Made by a program: the position numbers and the translations under genes. A stretch of 41,527 bases of DNA from Aquella sp964545465 (GTDB taxonomy: Bacteria; Pseudomonadota; Gammaproteobacteria; Burkholderiales; UBA11063): assembly GCA_964545465.1 (NCBI GenBank), contig CAZJFO010000009.1, forward strand, positions 1 to 41,527, in the 5' to 3' direction. Within the stretch, counting starts at the first letter, position 1; the number at the start of each line of letters is the position of its first letter. The notes beneath the pieces are model-generated. The model had not been told where the DNA came from. It searched no databases and saw only the letters and a list, made by a program, of their open reading frames with translations. Positions 33,956 through 41,527 of the stretch are shown here, piece by piece.

Positions 33956-34399
33956 ATGTTTGGTGGGGTTACACATCTAAACCTTGATCCGAAGAATCGG
34001 ATTGCTATACCGGCGCGCTACCGCGACGTGTTAGCAGGTGTGCATGCTAACCATCTGACTATTACGTTAGAGTCTCCTCAATGTTTACTTTTATATCCTG
34101 AACAAACTTGGACAACAGTACGTGAAAAGATTCAAAATTTATCTACAGGATCACATCCACTTGTTAAAAGTTATCAACGCCTGGTGCTTGGTTATGCTGA
34201 AACTATTGAGATAGATAAGGCGGGGCGTATTTTATTGCCATCAGGATTAAAAAAATTGGCATATTTAGAAAAAGATGTGGTTTTGGTTGGTCTGGGTAAT
34301 CGTTTTGAATTGTGGGATGCCGCTAATTGGCAAGTAGAAACTGAAAAAGCTTTGCAAGTATCACAAGATGAATTAGCAGGGTTATTAAATGGGCTTTGA
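33956..34399 (+). CDS. mraZ: Transcriptional regulator MraZ
   Basis: This 147-residue protein has two tandem SpoVT/AbrB-type domains. The first is FGGVTHLNLDPKNRIAIPARYRD and the second, about residue 77 on, is LGYAETIEIDKAGRILLPSGLKKLA. Both keep the DxxGR(I/V)xxP signature, in the first as DPKNRIAIP. MraZ forms ring oligomers that bind TGGGN repeats and repress the division and wall cluster; four such boxes lie directly upstream. It is the first gene of the cluster and overlaps the frame leading to rsmH. Confidence 0.93.
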   Translation: MFGGVTHLNLDPKNRIAIPARYRDVLAGVHANHLTITLESPQCLLLYPEQTWTTVREKIQNLSTGSHPLVKSYQRLVLGYAETIEIDKAGRILLPSGLKKLAYLEKDVVLVGLGNRFELWDAANWQVETEKALQVSQDELAGLLNGL

Positions 34400-34422
34400 T
34401 TTTAAAATGGTTGGTTATAGAA

Positions 34423-35319
34423 ATGCTACATTACCCAGTTTTGCTCCGCGAGTCAGTTGATTTATTAAATATTAAACCTAATGGGTTTTATATTGATGGA
34501 ACCTTTGGAAGAGGTGGTCATACTAAAGAGATTTTATCAAGATTAGATACTAATGGTCGTGTAGTAGCTTTTGATAAAGATATAGATGCCATTAATTATG
34601 GGCAAGAAAGCATAATTGATAGTAGATTGACATTAATACATGATAGTTTTGCGAATGTTGACAAATATATCGTTGATAAAGTTGATGGGGTTTTATTAGA
34701 TTTGGGTGTTTCAAGTCCACAATTAGATACAAAAGAGCGTGGATTTAGTCATAGATATGAAGCTTTTCTCGATATGAGAATGGATAACACTAAAGGTCAA
34801 AGTGCTTATGAATGGATTAATCAGGTTGATGAAATTACTTTAGCTGATGTTTTATGGCGTTATGGTGAGGAGAAGTTTTCACGAAAAATTGCTAAAAACA
34901 TAATAAACTCTAGAAGTGAAGAGGCAATAACAACTACGACCAAGCTTGCTAAGGTAATTAGTAATGGGATGCCATTTATAGAAAAAAATCAACATCCTGC
35001 AACAAGGTCTTTTCAGGCAATACGGATTTTTATTAATAATGAACTTGGAGATTTGGAGCTTATTTTAGATACGATACCAAAATATCTAAATACTCTTGGA
35101 AGAGTAGTTGTAATTAGTTTTCACTCTCTAGAAGATAGAATAGTTAAAACTAAGTTTAATAAACTCTCAGTAGAGGAGAGGCTTCCAAAATGGATCAACA
35201 AGCAAGTTGATGCTCCTGGGTTTCGGGTTATAGCAAAAAAAGTAAAAGCAGGCTTATATGAAACAGAGCAAAATAATCGCAGTCGAAGTGCGGTTTTGCG
35301 ATGTTTGGAAAAGATATAA
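34423..35319 (+). CDS. rsmH: 16S rRNA (cytosine-1402-N4)-methyltransferase RsmH
   Basis: This 298-residue SAM enzyme modifies C1402 in the ribosomal P site. It starts MLHYPVLLRESVDLLNI, followed by the SAM loop YIDGTFGRGGHT, VVAFDKDIDA, DGVLLDLGVSSPQLD, the insertion domain with GEEKFSRKIAKNI, and VVISFHSLEDRIVK near the C terminus. ATG 34423 was chosen over an in-frame TTG at 34396 because the family begins at this point. It lies 23 bases after mraZ. Confidence 0.93.
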   Translation: MLHYPVLLRESVDLLNIKPNGFYIDGTFGRGGHTKEILSRLDTNGRVVAFDKDIDAINYGQESIIDSRLTLIHDSFANVDKYIVDKVDGVLLDLGVSSPQLDTKERGFSHRYEAFLDMRMDNTKGQSAYEWINQVDEITLADVLWRYGEEKFSRKIAKNIINSRSEEAITTTTKLAKVISNGMPFIEKNQHPATRSFQAIRIFINNELGDLELILDTIPKYLNTLGRVVVISFHSLEDRIVKTKFNKLSVEERLPKWINKQVDAPGFRVIAKKVKAGLYETEQNNRSRSAVLRCLEKI

Positions 35320-35324
35320 TTTTT

Positions 35325-35585
35325 ATGATTAGAATTATTAATTTATTATTGTTACTAGTGGTTATATTTACTGCTTTTACATTAGTAAACAAAAGATTTC
35401 AATCACGTATTGATTCAGCTAGATTAGCAGCACTTAAGAATCAAGCGAGTTTTTACGATAAGGAATATACAAAGTTAGAGCTTGAGGAAGGGACTTTTTC
35501 ATCTAATCTAGTATTACAGGATTTTGCAGTACATAAACTTGGTTTGGTGCAAGCAGATAAAACACATATAATAGGGGTCAAATGA
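35325..35585 (+). CDS. ftsL: Cell division protein FtsL
   Basis: This 86-residue bitopic membrane protein of the FtsQLB complex has a membrane span at about residues 3-22 (IINLLLLLVVIFTAFTLV). A periplasmic coiled coil with heptad leucines follows (RIDSARLAALKNQASFYDKE, YTKLELEEGTF), then the short family C-terminal tail (DFAVHKLGLVQ). It was identified mainly by size, topology and position between rsmH and ftsI. ATG 35325 was chosen because the earlier ATG 35301 lies within rsmH. It overlaps ftsI by 4 bases. Confidence 0.85.
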   Translation: MIRIINLLLLLVVIFTAFTLVNKRFQSRIDSARLAALKNQASFYDKEYTKLELEEGTFSSNLVLQDFAVHKLGLVQADKTHIIGVK

Positions 35586-37309
35586 TGATAGCAAATACTG
35601 ATATTCAAAAACTTTACGCTAGATCTAGCGTTGGTTTTTCAAGCAGTAGTAATTCCGTTAATGTAGCGGATACAGCTTTTGCTAGAATTAAAGTGGTAAA
35701 CTTCATAGCTCTAATATTAACTAGTTTAATTATATTTCGCTTGGTTTATATGAATACATTTAATACCATATTTTTAGCAAAACAAATGAGCTCACGAATT
35801 GAGCGGATAGTGAAAGTTATTGCGATGCGAGGTACTATTGTAGATAGGAATGGTGGCCCATTAGCAGTTAGTACTCCAGTTGATTCAATTTGGGTTGATC
35901 CTACAGAATTAGATAATCTATCTACTTCACAATTAAAAGAAATAGCTACAATTTTACGTATGGGAGTAAATGATCTAAACTCAAAGTTAAATCAAAAAAA
36001 TAAAACTTTTGTATACGTAAAACGTGAGGTTAGTCCTGAACAAGCAAATAAGATCAAAGCTCTAAATATTGATGGTATCTATAGTATTCAAGAGTTTAAA
36101 CGTTATTATCCAAATGGAGAAGTAACGGCTCATGTGGTTGGGTTTAATAATGTAGATGATCATGGGATTGATGGTATTGAATATGCTAAAAATAATGAAT
36201 TAACTGGTACTGATGGTTCTCATCAGATTATTCGTGATAGACAAGGTAATGTTGTTGAAGATTTAGGAAATATTAAAGTTGCACAAGATGGACAAACAGT
36301 GAGTCTATCAATTGATAATAGAATTCAATATATAGCATATGATGCAGTTAAAACACAAGTAGAAAAAGTGCATGCTAAGGCGGGGTCAGCTGTTGTACTT
36401 GATGCTAAAACTGGCGAAGTGCTATCGATGGTTAATTATCCTACATATAACCCGAATAATCGTAATGGGGTTAGTTCCGATATGCTGAAAAATCGTGCTA
36501 TCACTAATGTGTATGACCCAGGGTCTATTATGAAACCAATAGTTATAGCTAAAGCTTTGGATGATAAAGTGGTTACTCGACAAACAATTATAAATACCCA
36601 TCCATATTCAGTTGGGCCAAAATTAATTAAAGATGACGAACCATTCCCGCAATTAAGTGTAGAAGATGTATTAATTCGCTCATCAGATATTGGCACTTCA
36701 AAAATAGCGCTTAAATACAAATCTGAAGTTTTGTATAATTATTATCGTAGAGTTGGTTTGGGCGGAAAACTAAATACTGGATTTCCAGGAGAGACAAATG
36801 GTCTTTTATTAAACTGGAAAAAATGGCACCCTATTGATCAAGCACTAAATTCATTTGGTTATGGTATTTCAGTAAGTTTATTACAAATGGCTCATGCTTA
36901 TACTGAGTTTACTAATGAAGGATGTGTTTTGCCTGTTAGTTTTTATAAAAACTCTGGTAAGAAGTTACAATGTGAACAAGTGATTAAACCTTACACCGCT
37001 GATTTAGTTCGAGATATACTAGCAAAAAATACCGTAATAGGTACTGGTAAAAATGCTCAGTTAGCTGATTATACAACTGGTGGTAAGACAGGCACAGCTC
37101 AAAAGATTATTAATGGACATTACAGTAATCATGATCACATAGCTTCATTTGTGGGTTTTGCTCCAGCGGTTCAACCTAAAATTATAGTTGCGGTGATGGT
37201 TGATTCTCCCAAAACATCGTATTATGGTGCTGCTGTTGCAGCCCCTGTGTTTAGCCAAATAGCAGGGCCAACGTTACATATTTTAGGTGTACATCCAGAC
37301 CGCCAATAA
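35582..37309 (+). CDS. ftsI: Peptidoglycan D,D-transpeptidase FtsI (PBP3), SxN motif reads SSD
   Basis: This 575-residue septal transpeptidase cross-links peptidoglycan at the division site. Layout: cytoplasmic N terminus, one membrane span (about 38-60), the class B dimerisation domain (RGTIVDRNGGPLAVSTP, TAHVVGFNNVDDHGIDGIE), then the transpeptidase domain. The nucleophile is Ser315 in PGSIMKP, and GGKTGTAQK holds Lys502. The second active-site motif, normally SxN (SSNVG), is SSD here (Ser367-Ser368-Asp369, RSSDIGTSK). The rest of the domain is well kept, so it should be active, but the Asn-to-Asp change touches beta-lactam and substrate binding. Confidence 0.93.
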   Translation: MMIANTDIQKLYARSSVGFSSSSNSVNVADTAFARIKVVNFIALILTSLIIFRLVYMNTFNTIFLAKQMSSRIERIVKVIAMRGTIVDRNGGPLAVSTPVDSIWVDPTELDNLSTSQLKEIATILRMGVNDLNSKLNQKNKTFVYVKREVSPEQANKIKALNIDGIYSIQEFKRYYPNGEVTAHVVGFNNVDDHGIDGIEYAKNNELTGTDGSHQIIRDRQGNVVEDLGNIKVAQDGQTVSLSIDNRIQYIAYDAVKTQVEKVHAKAGSAVVLDAKTGEVLSMVNYPTYNPNNRNGVSSDMLKNRAITNVYDPGSIMKPIVIAKALDDKVVTRQTIINTHPYSVGPKLIKDDEPFPQLSVEDVLIRSSDIGTSKIALKYKSEVLYNYYRRVGLGGKLNTGFPGETNGLLLNWKKWHPIDQALNSFGYGISVSLLQMAHAYTEFTNEGCVLPVSFYKNSGKKLQCEQVIKPYTADLVRDILAKNTVIGTGKNAQLADYTTGGKTGTAQKIINGHYSNHDHIASFVGFAPAVQPKIIVAVMVDSPKTSYYGAAVAAPVFSQIAGPTLHILGVHPDRQ

Positions 37310-37327
37310 AATGGAAACTTCTAGATT

Positions 37328-37374
37328 TTGCTTCGGTTGCAATATACTACGCAACAGTTTAGTAGCCGAAGCAA
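37328..37374 (+). promoter_or_regulatory. mRNA stem-loop between ftsI and murE
   Basis: TTGCTTCGG (37328-37336) pairs perfectly with CCGAAGCAA (37366-37374). An inner TTGC (37337-37340) pairs with GCAA (37351-37354). No T run follows, and the murE ATG comes 20 bases later. It may set relative expression of the two genes by RNA processing or stability. It is the only sizeable gap in the otherwise packed cluster. Confidence 0.55.
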
Positions 37375-37393
37375 CATGCTATAGGAATATAAT

Positions 37394-38854
37394 ATGTTTA
37401 GTAAAAATAGTCAAATTAGTCAAATTACACTAACCCAGTTAATTAAAGAACTGGGTTCTTTACTTTATACTTGTGACTTAGAGTTTGATAGTAGACTGAT
37501 TAACATTAATAGTATTTTTTGCGCATATTCTGGGGTAAAATTGGATGGGCGAGATTTTATCGAAGATGCTATCAAAAAAGGGGCTAAATTTATCCTGTGG
37601 GAAAAAGGCATTGACTTTAATTACCCAGTATCAAATTTTGGGGTTGATAATCTAAAACATTATGTGGGACTCTTAGCTAGCATAAAGCATAATAATCATC
37701 TAGCAAAAGCAATTGGTGTAACTGGTACTAATGGTAAAACATCTATTACTACGTGGCTTTCACAAGTATATACTTTAAATGATAAGAAAGTTGGAATAAT
37801 AGGCACTACTGGTGCAGGAATTTATCCAGATACAACCTACAATAATGTAACAACTCCTGACCCACTAACGCTACAGCAATTAATTTCTGATTTTAATAAA
37901 AAAAATATTGATGTATTAACAATGGAGGTCTCGTCTCATTCACTCGATCAAGGCAGAGTTAATGGTATCAAATATACTACAGCAATATTTACTAATCTTA
38001 CATTAGATCATCTTGATTATCATCATGATATGGAGAGTTACTATCGGGCAAAACGTGATTTATTTTTTTGGCATGATTTGACGAATGCAATTATTAATAC
38101 GGATGATGAATATGGTAAACGATTATTTGATGAATTAAAAGCCAAAGAGTTGCGGTTAATTGATTATGGTATTAATAGCGGTTCTCTTAGGGCAAGTGAT
38201 ATTAGTATTGATCTATCTGGAATGAAATTTAACCTAAACTATAATAATGAAGTTGTGCCAACTAAGGTATCTGTTATTGGCAGGTTTAATATATATAATT
38301 TATTAGGAGTTACTGGAGCATTAATTGTTGATGGTTATTCTTTAGCTGAAATTTCTGTGCTATTAAATAAAATAACTCCAGTTTGTGGGCGTATGGATAC
38401 GGTATCTATTATAGGTAAACCGCTGGTAGTAGTTGATTTTGCTCATACTCCAGATTCGCTGCAAAATGCTCTAAATACTTTAAGAGATGTTGAAAATGTC
38501 GGTAAACTATACTGTGTATTTGGCTGTGGAGGCAATCGTGATAGTAGCAAACGTCCCATTATGGGTAATATTGCAACTTCAATAGCTGATTATGTTATTG
38601 TAACTTCGGATAATCCACGTTTTGAAGATCCATATGAGATTATTAAACAAGTTACCTCTGGTATAAATAGTGATAATTTTATATCAATACCCAATAGAAC
38701 TAATGCTATAGAATACGCAATAAAAACGGCACAATTGGGAGATATAATCCTGATTGCAGGTAAAGGGCATGAAACTTATCAGGAAATTAATGGTGAAAAA
38801 TCACCATTCTCTGATTTTGATGTTGCCAAGAAATTTTTAACTTCTAAAAATTAG
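37394..38854 (+). CDS. murE: UDP-MurNAc-tripeptide synthetase MurE (meso-diaminopimelate type)
   Basis: This 486-residue cytoplasmic ligase adds the third amino acid to UDP-MurNAc-dipeptide. The ATP loop is GVTGTNGKTSITTW, and TTPDPLTLQQL, EVSSHSLDQGRVNG, the Mur motif DFAHTPDSL and GCGGNRDSSKRP follow. The substrate-selecting DNPR appears as TSDNPRFEDP, which in characterised MurE proteins indicates meso-diaminopimelate rather than lysine. The C-terminal GKGHETYQ is intact. AGGAA at 37382-37386 precedes the ATG. Confidence 0.94.
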   Translation: MFSKNSQISQITLTQLIKELGSLLYTCDLEFDSRLININSIFCAYSGVKLDGRDFIEDAIKKGAKFILWEKGIDFNYPVSNFGVDNLKHYVGLLASIKHNNHLAKAIGVTGTNGKTSITTWLSQVYTLNDKKVGIIGTTGAGIYPDTTYNNVTTPDPLTLQQLISDFNKKNIDVLTMEVSSHSLDQGRVNGIKYTTAIFTNLTLDHLDYHHDMESYYRAKRDLFFWHDLTNAIINTDDEYGKRLFDELKAKELRLIDYGINSGSLRASDISIDLSGMKFNLNYNNEVVPTKVSVIGRFNIYNLLGVTGALIVDGYSLAEISVLLNKITPVCGRMDTVSIIGKPLVVVDFAHTPDSLQNALNTLRDVENVGKLYCVFGCGGNRDSSKRPIMGNIATSIADYVIVTSDNPRFEDPYEIIKQVTSGINSDNFISIPNRTNAIEYAIKTAQLGDIILIAGKGHETYQEINGEKSPFSDFDVAKKFLTSKN

Positions 38855-38865
38855 GATAGGTAAAT

Positions 38866-40227
38866 ATGAATTTAACTTTAAAAGAAATAGCATTAATGTC
38901 TGGAGGAACCTTGGTTTTAGGTTCGGATTTACTTCTACCAATAAATAACGTAGTAATTGATAGTCGAATAATTGAAGATAATTCTCTATTGGTTGCAATA
39001 AAGGGTGATAAAAGTGATGGGCATGATTTTGTAGCTAATATCGTATCTAAGTTTAAGGCTGGAGCTCTAGTTAATAAAAGTTATTATGAATCTATCTTAT
39101 CTAGCATAAAAGATCTATCCAATTTAATATTAGTTGATGATACTGTAAAGGCTCTAGGATTACTTGCCAAAAACTATCGTAAAACCCTCTCTCTACCTGT
39201 TGTAGCAATTACTGGTAGTAATGGAAAGACAACAGTTAAAGAAATGCTTAACTCAATTTGTGAAAGTGAATTTGGAGTTGATAATGTTTTAGCAACACAG
39301 GGGAACTTAAATAATCACCTTGGTATGCCTCTAACACTTCTTAAGATTAAACCAAAACATAAAGTGGCAATTATAGAAATGGGCATGAATCATAGTGGCG
39401 AGCTTACATATTTATCTAGTATAGCCAAACCAAATATTGCAACGATCAATAATATAATGTTGGCACATGCTGGTAATTTTAATGATTTGGAAGATATTGC
39501 AAAAGCCAAAGGTGAAATTTTTAGTGGACTAATGGATGATGGAATAGCGTATATCAACCAAACCTCACCATACCAAGAGTTATGGCAAAAGCATCCAGGA
39601 ACAAATGTTTATTTTGGTATGCCTGAAAGTTTTTGTTATATCAAGCATAGCAATACTGGCAGCAAATTTACTCTTGATGGAACTCTTGGTGAAATTAATT
39701 GTGAACTACAAGTTTTGGGTGAACATAATAAATTAAACGCAATGACAGCAGCAACTCTTGCAATAGCTCTTGGTTGTAGTACCAAAAATATTCAACAGGG
39801 ATTAAATAATTTTAAAGGGTATAAAGGGCGCTTGGAGAAAAAAGAGGCATTTAATGGTGCTTTAATAATAGATGATAGTTATAATGCTAATCCAGATTCT
39901 GTAAAGGCGGCGATTTTATCTATAAAAGATCTACCTAAGCCACATTGGTTCGTTTTTGCTGATTTAGGAGAGCTTGGTAAGTTTTCTAAAGACTCGCATG
40001 CTGAGATCGCAGATTTTGCAACGCAAAATGGCATAGAATGCTTATTAAGTTATGGTGAAGAGTCCAAAATATCACATTCTATGTTTAAAGGCACTAAAAT
40101 GCATTTTAGTAGTATAGAAGATATAGTGAAATATTGTTATGAGCATTTACCAAAGTCTGCTACTTTGTTGGTTAAGGGGTCAAATTATATGAATTTGGCT
40201 AAGTTTGTTTCTAAAATAATTAAATAG
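38866..40227 (+). CDS. murF: UDP-MurNAc-tripeptide-D-Ala-D-Ala ligase MurF
   Basis: This 453-residue enzyme completes the UDP-MurNAc-pentapeptide. The N-terminal UDP-binding domain (NNVVIDSRIIEDNSLLVAIKG, GHDFV) is followed by the ATP loop AITGSNGKTTVKEML. LNNHLGMPLTLL, IIEMGMNHSGE, the Mur motif DDSYNANPDSVKAAI and FADLGELG follow, with VLVKGS-like LLVKGSNYM at the C terminus. It lies 12 bases after murE and 9 bases before mraY. Confidence 0.94.
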   Translation: MNLTLKEIALMSGGTLVLGSDLLLPINNVVIDSRIIEDNSLLVAIKGDKSDGHDFVANIVSKFKAGALVNKSYYESILSSIKDLSNLILVDDTVKALGLLAKNYRKTLSLPVVAITGSNGKTTVKEMLNSICESEFGVDNVLATQGNLNNHLGMPLTLLKIKPKHKVAIIEMGMNHSGELTYLSSIAKPNIATINNIMLAHAGNFNDLEDIAKAKGEIFSGLMDDGIAYINQTSPYQELWQKHPGTNVYFGMPESFCYIKHSNTGSKFTLDGTLGEINCELQVLGEHNKLNAMTAATLAIALGCSTKNIQQGLNNFKGYKGRLEKKEAFNGALIIDDSYNANPDSVKAAILSIKDLPKPHWFVFADLGELGKFSKDSHAEIADFATQNGIECLLSYGEESKISHSMFKGTKMHFSSIEDIVKYCYEHLPKSATLLVKGSNYMNLAKFVSKIIK

Positions 40228-40235
40228 GTACAATA

Positions 40236-41321
40236 ATGCTATTATTTCTAACGCACATGCTTACTAATATAATTGGTGCTTTTCGGGTTTTTGATTATGT
40301 ATCTTTTCGAGCTTTATCTTCATGTCTATGCTCATTGTTTTTTTCAATACTTGTTGGTAAGAAAGTTATAAATTGGTTGATTTCGCTAAAAGTTGGTCAA
40401 ACAGTCAGGGATGATGGTCCAAAAACTCATCTGGTAAAAACTGGAACTCCAACTATGGGGGGTGTATTGATTATATTGTCAGTAACTGTTACTACCTTGC
40501 TATTTGCAGATCTAACAAATCCTTATATTTGGTTGTTATTGTTTGTATTAATTAGTACAGGTGGAATTGGCTTTGTTGATGATTATAAAAAGATAGTCTA
40601 TAAAGATCCTAAAGGAATGCCAGCACGCACTAAAATGGTATTGCAAACTTCAATTGCATTAATAGTTACTGTGGTTTTATTGTATGTAATTAAATTACCC
40701 AATACTACCGAAATAGTAGTTCCATTTTCTAAATCAATCACAAATCCACTTGGTATCGTAGGGTTTTTTGTAGTTACATATTTTGTACTAGTTGGAAGCT
40801 CAAACTCTGTAAACTTGACTGATGGTTTAGATGGTTTGGTTTCGTTTCCAATAATCACTGTTACTATGGGGATTGGAGTTTTTGCTTATATCGCGGGTAA
40901 TAAGATATTTGCTACCTATTTATTATTACCGCATATCCCCGGAAGTCATGAACTAGTGGTTTTTTGTGGTGCTTTGGTCGGCTCTACATTAGGGTTTTTG
41001 TGGTTTAATGCTTATCCTGCAGAAGTGTTTATGGGGGATGTTGGGGCATTATCAATAGGTGCAACACTTGGAACTATGGCTATTATAGTGCGTCAAGAAG
41101 CTGCTTTTGCTATTATGGGTGGACTATTTGTATTTGAGGCAATATCAGTAATGCTTCAAGTTACGTCATTTAAACTACGGAAAAAGCGAGTATTTTTAAT
41201 GGCACCAATCCATCATCATTTTGAAATTAAGGGTTGGAAAGAAAATCAAGTAGTCGTTAGATTCTGGATTGTTAGTATTATCCTTCTAATAATTAGTCTA
41301 TCTACTATTAAATTAAGATAA
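40236..41321 (+). CDS. mraY: Phospho-MurNAc-pentapeptide transferase MraY
   Basis: This 361-residue inner-membrane enzyme makes lipid I from UDP-MurNAc-pentapeptide and undecaprenyl phosphate. About ten membrane spans are seen. Signatures are GPKTHLVKTGTPTMGG, GFVDDYKK (aspartates for Mg and substrate), NLTDGLDGL and FMGDVGALSIGATLG, with the HHHFE loop in MAPIHHHFEIKGW. Its end overlaps a small AT-rich inverted repeat (TAAGATAA and TTATCTTA, 41314-41333). Cluster genes normally following (murD, ftsW) would lie beyond the window or be moved, since a repeat element follows here. Confidence 0.95.
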   Translation: MLLFLTHMLTNIIGAFRVFDYVSFRALSSCLCSLFFSILVGKKVINWLISLKVGQTVRDDGPKTHLVKTGTPTMGGVLIILSVTVTTLLFADLTNPYIWLLLFVLISTGGIGFVDDYKKIVYKDPKGMPARTKMVLQTSIALIVTVVLLYVIKLPNTTEIVVPFSKSITNPLGIVGFFVVTYFVLVGSSNSVNLTDGLDGLVSFPIITVTMGIGVFAYIAGNKIFATYLLLPHIPGSHELVVFCGALVGSTLGFLWFNAYPAEVFMGDVGALSIGATLGTMAIIVRQEAAFAIMGGLFVFEAISVMLQVTSFKLRKKRVFLMAPIHHHFEIKGWKENQVVVRFWIVSIILLIISLSTIKLR

Positions 41322-41387
41322 GACATTATCTTACAAGCCTCAAACATAAATACTACTCACCCGGAGTTTGGGGTCCATGCTCTAAAA

Positions 41388-41422
41388 AGGAAATGGATCC
41401 CATCCTTCGATGGGATGACGTG
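41388..41422. repeat. Palindromic dispersed-repeat-like element
   Basis: ATGGATCCCATC followed by CTTC and GATGGGATGACG gives a hairpin (CCCATC with GATGGG). The layout GGATCCC-hairpin-GGGATGAC is typical of short palindromic repeats scattered between genes in many proteobacteria. The right arm is the founding unit of the tandem repeat that follows. Confidence 0.55.
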
Positions 41423-41527
41423 TAAGACGATGGGATGACGTGTAAGACAGTAGGATGACGTGTAAGACGATGGGATGACGTGTAAGACGATGGGATGACG
41501 TGTAAGACGATGGGATGACGTGTAAGA
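41409..41527. repeat. 20-bp tandem repeat running off the window end
   Basis: Six units of GATGGGATGACGTGTAAGAC start at 41409, 41429, 41449, 41469, 41489 and 41509. The last is cut by the window end. Five are identical, and the third differs at its first bases (AGTAGG for GATGGG). The true copy number lies beyond the window. Confidence 0.95.

Noticed and set aside
36436..36720. Minus-strand ORF of 94 codons inside ftsI
   Set aside because: Shadow of the conserved transpeptidase domain on the other strand.

Overview
The window is about 41.5 kb of an AT-rich Gram-negative chromosome. Outer-membrane biogenesis genes (lptE, two lpxL-type acyltransferases, several lipoprotein or Sec signals), a meso-DAP-type murE, ppk1 and a Neisseria-like type II-C CRISPR-Cas9 locus point to a low-GC proteobacterium. 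A betaproteobacterium related to Neisseriales is my best guess; this is inferred from gene content and from the tracrRNA/repeat resemblance, not from any rRNA. A run of ten Ns at 8980-8989 shows the assembly is a draft. Three apparent one-base frameshifts (1137, 26148, 33447) could therefore be real decay or sequence error.

Layout: (1) 1-2090 is an accessory patch. It has two ends of an IS3-type element facing each other around a gene for a small exported protein, an IS3 transposase stump, a higBA-type module with a frameshifted toxin, and a relB-like antitoxin followed by a broken relE. (2) 2098-6847, minus strand: sua5, then the ppk1-lptE-holA operon. (3) 7044-9058: a large exported lipoprotein hydrolase ending at the N gap, with a strong terminator. 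(4) 9442-15757: a tightly packed, mostly overlapping plus-strand operon (zinc-ribbon membrane protein, dnaQ, ispD, a SpoU methyltransferase, two lpxL-type genes, a hemolysin-III-like protein, a sugar N-acetyltransferase, prmC). It ends in a 16-bp perfect stem shared with the convergent typA. PrmC lacks its SAM-binding motif I.

(5) 17812-23046: a complete compact type II-C CRISPR-Cas system, with cas9, cas1 and cas2 on the plus strand. A tracrRNA with its own TTGATT-17-TACAAT promoter and an 8-repeat/7-spacer array both read on the minus strand. Each repeat ends, in its transcribed direction, in TGGTATAAT, a perfect extended -10 element, so each crRNA probably has its own promoter as in Neisseria. 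(6) 23200-29817: a metal ABC transporter ATPase/permease pair, an exported single-cysteine MsrB, an exported HAD acid phosphatase and HrpA helicase.

(7) 30271-33633: an isolated pair made of a PAS histidine kinase with two C-terminal receiver domains and a 443-residue protein I do not recognise, whose 3' end is frameshifted in an A run. This is the least explained gene region. (8) 33956-41321: the division/cell-wall (dcw) cluster mraZ-rsmH-ftsL-ftsI-murE-murF-mraY, preceded by a promoter and four 10-bp-phased MraZ boxes. The window ends inside a 20-bp tandem repeat that follows a palindromic GGATCCCATC element.
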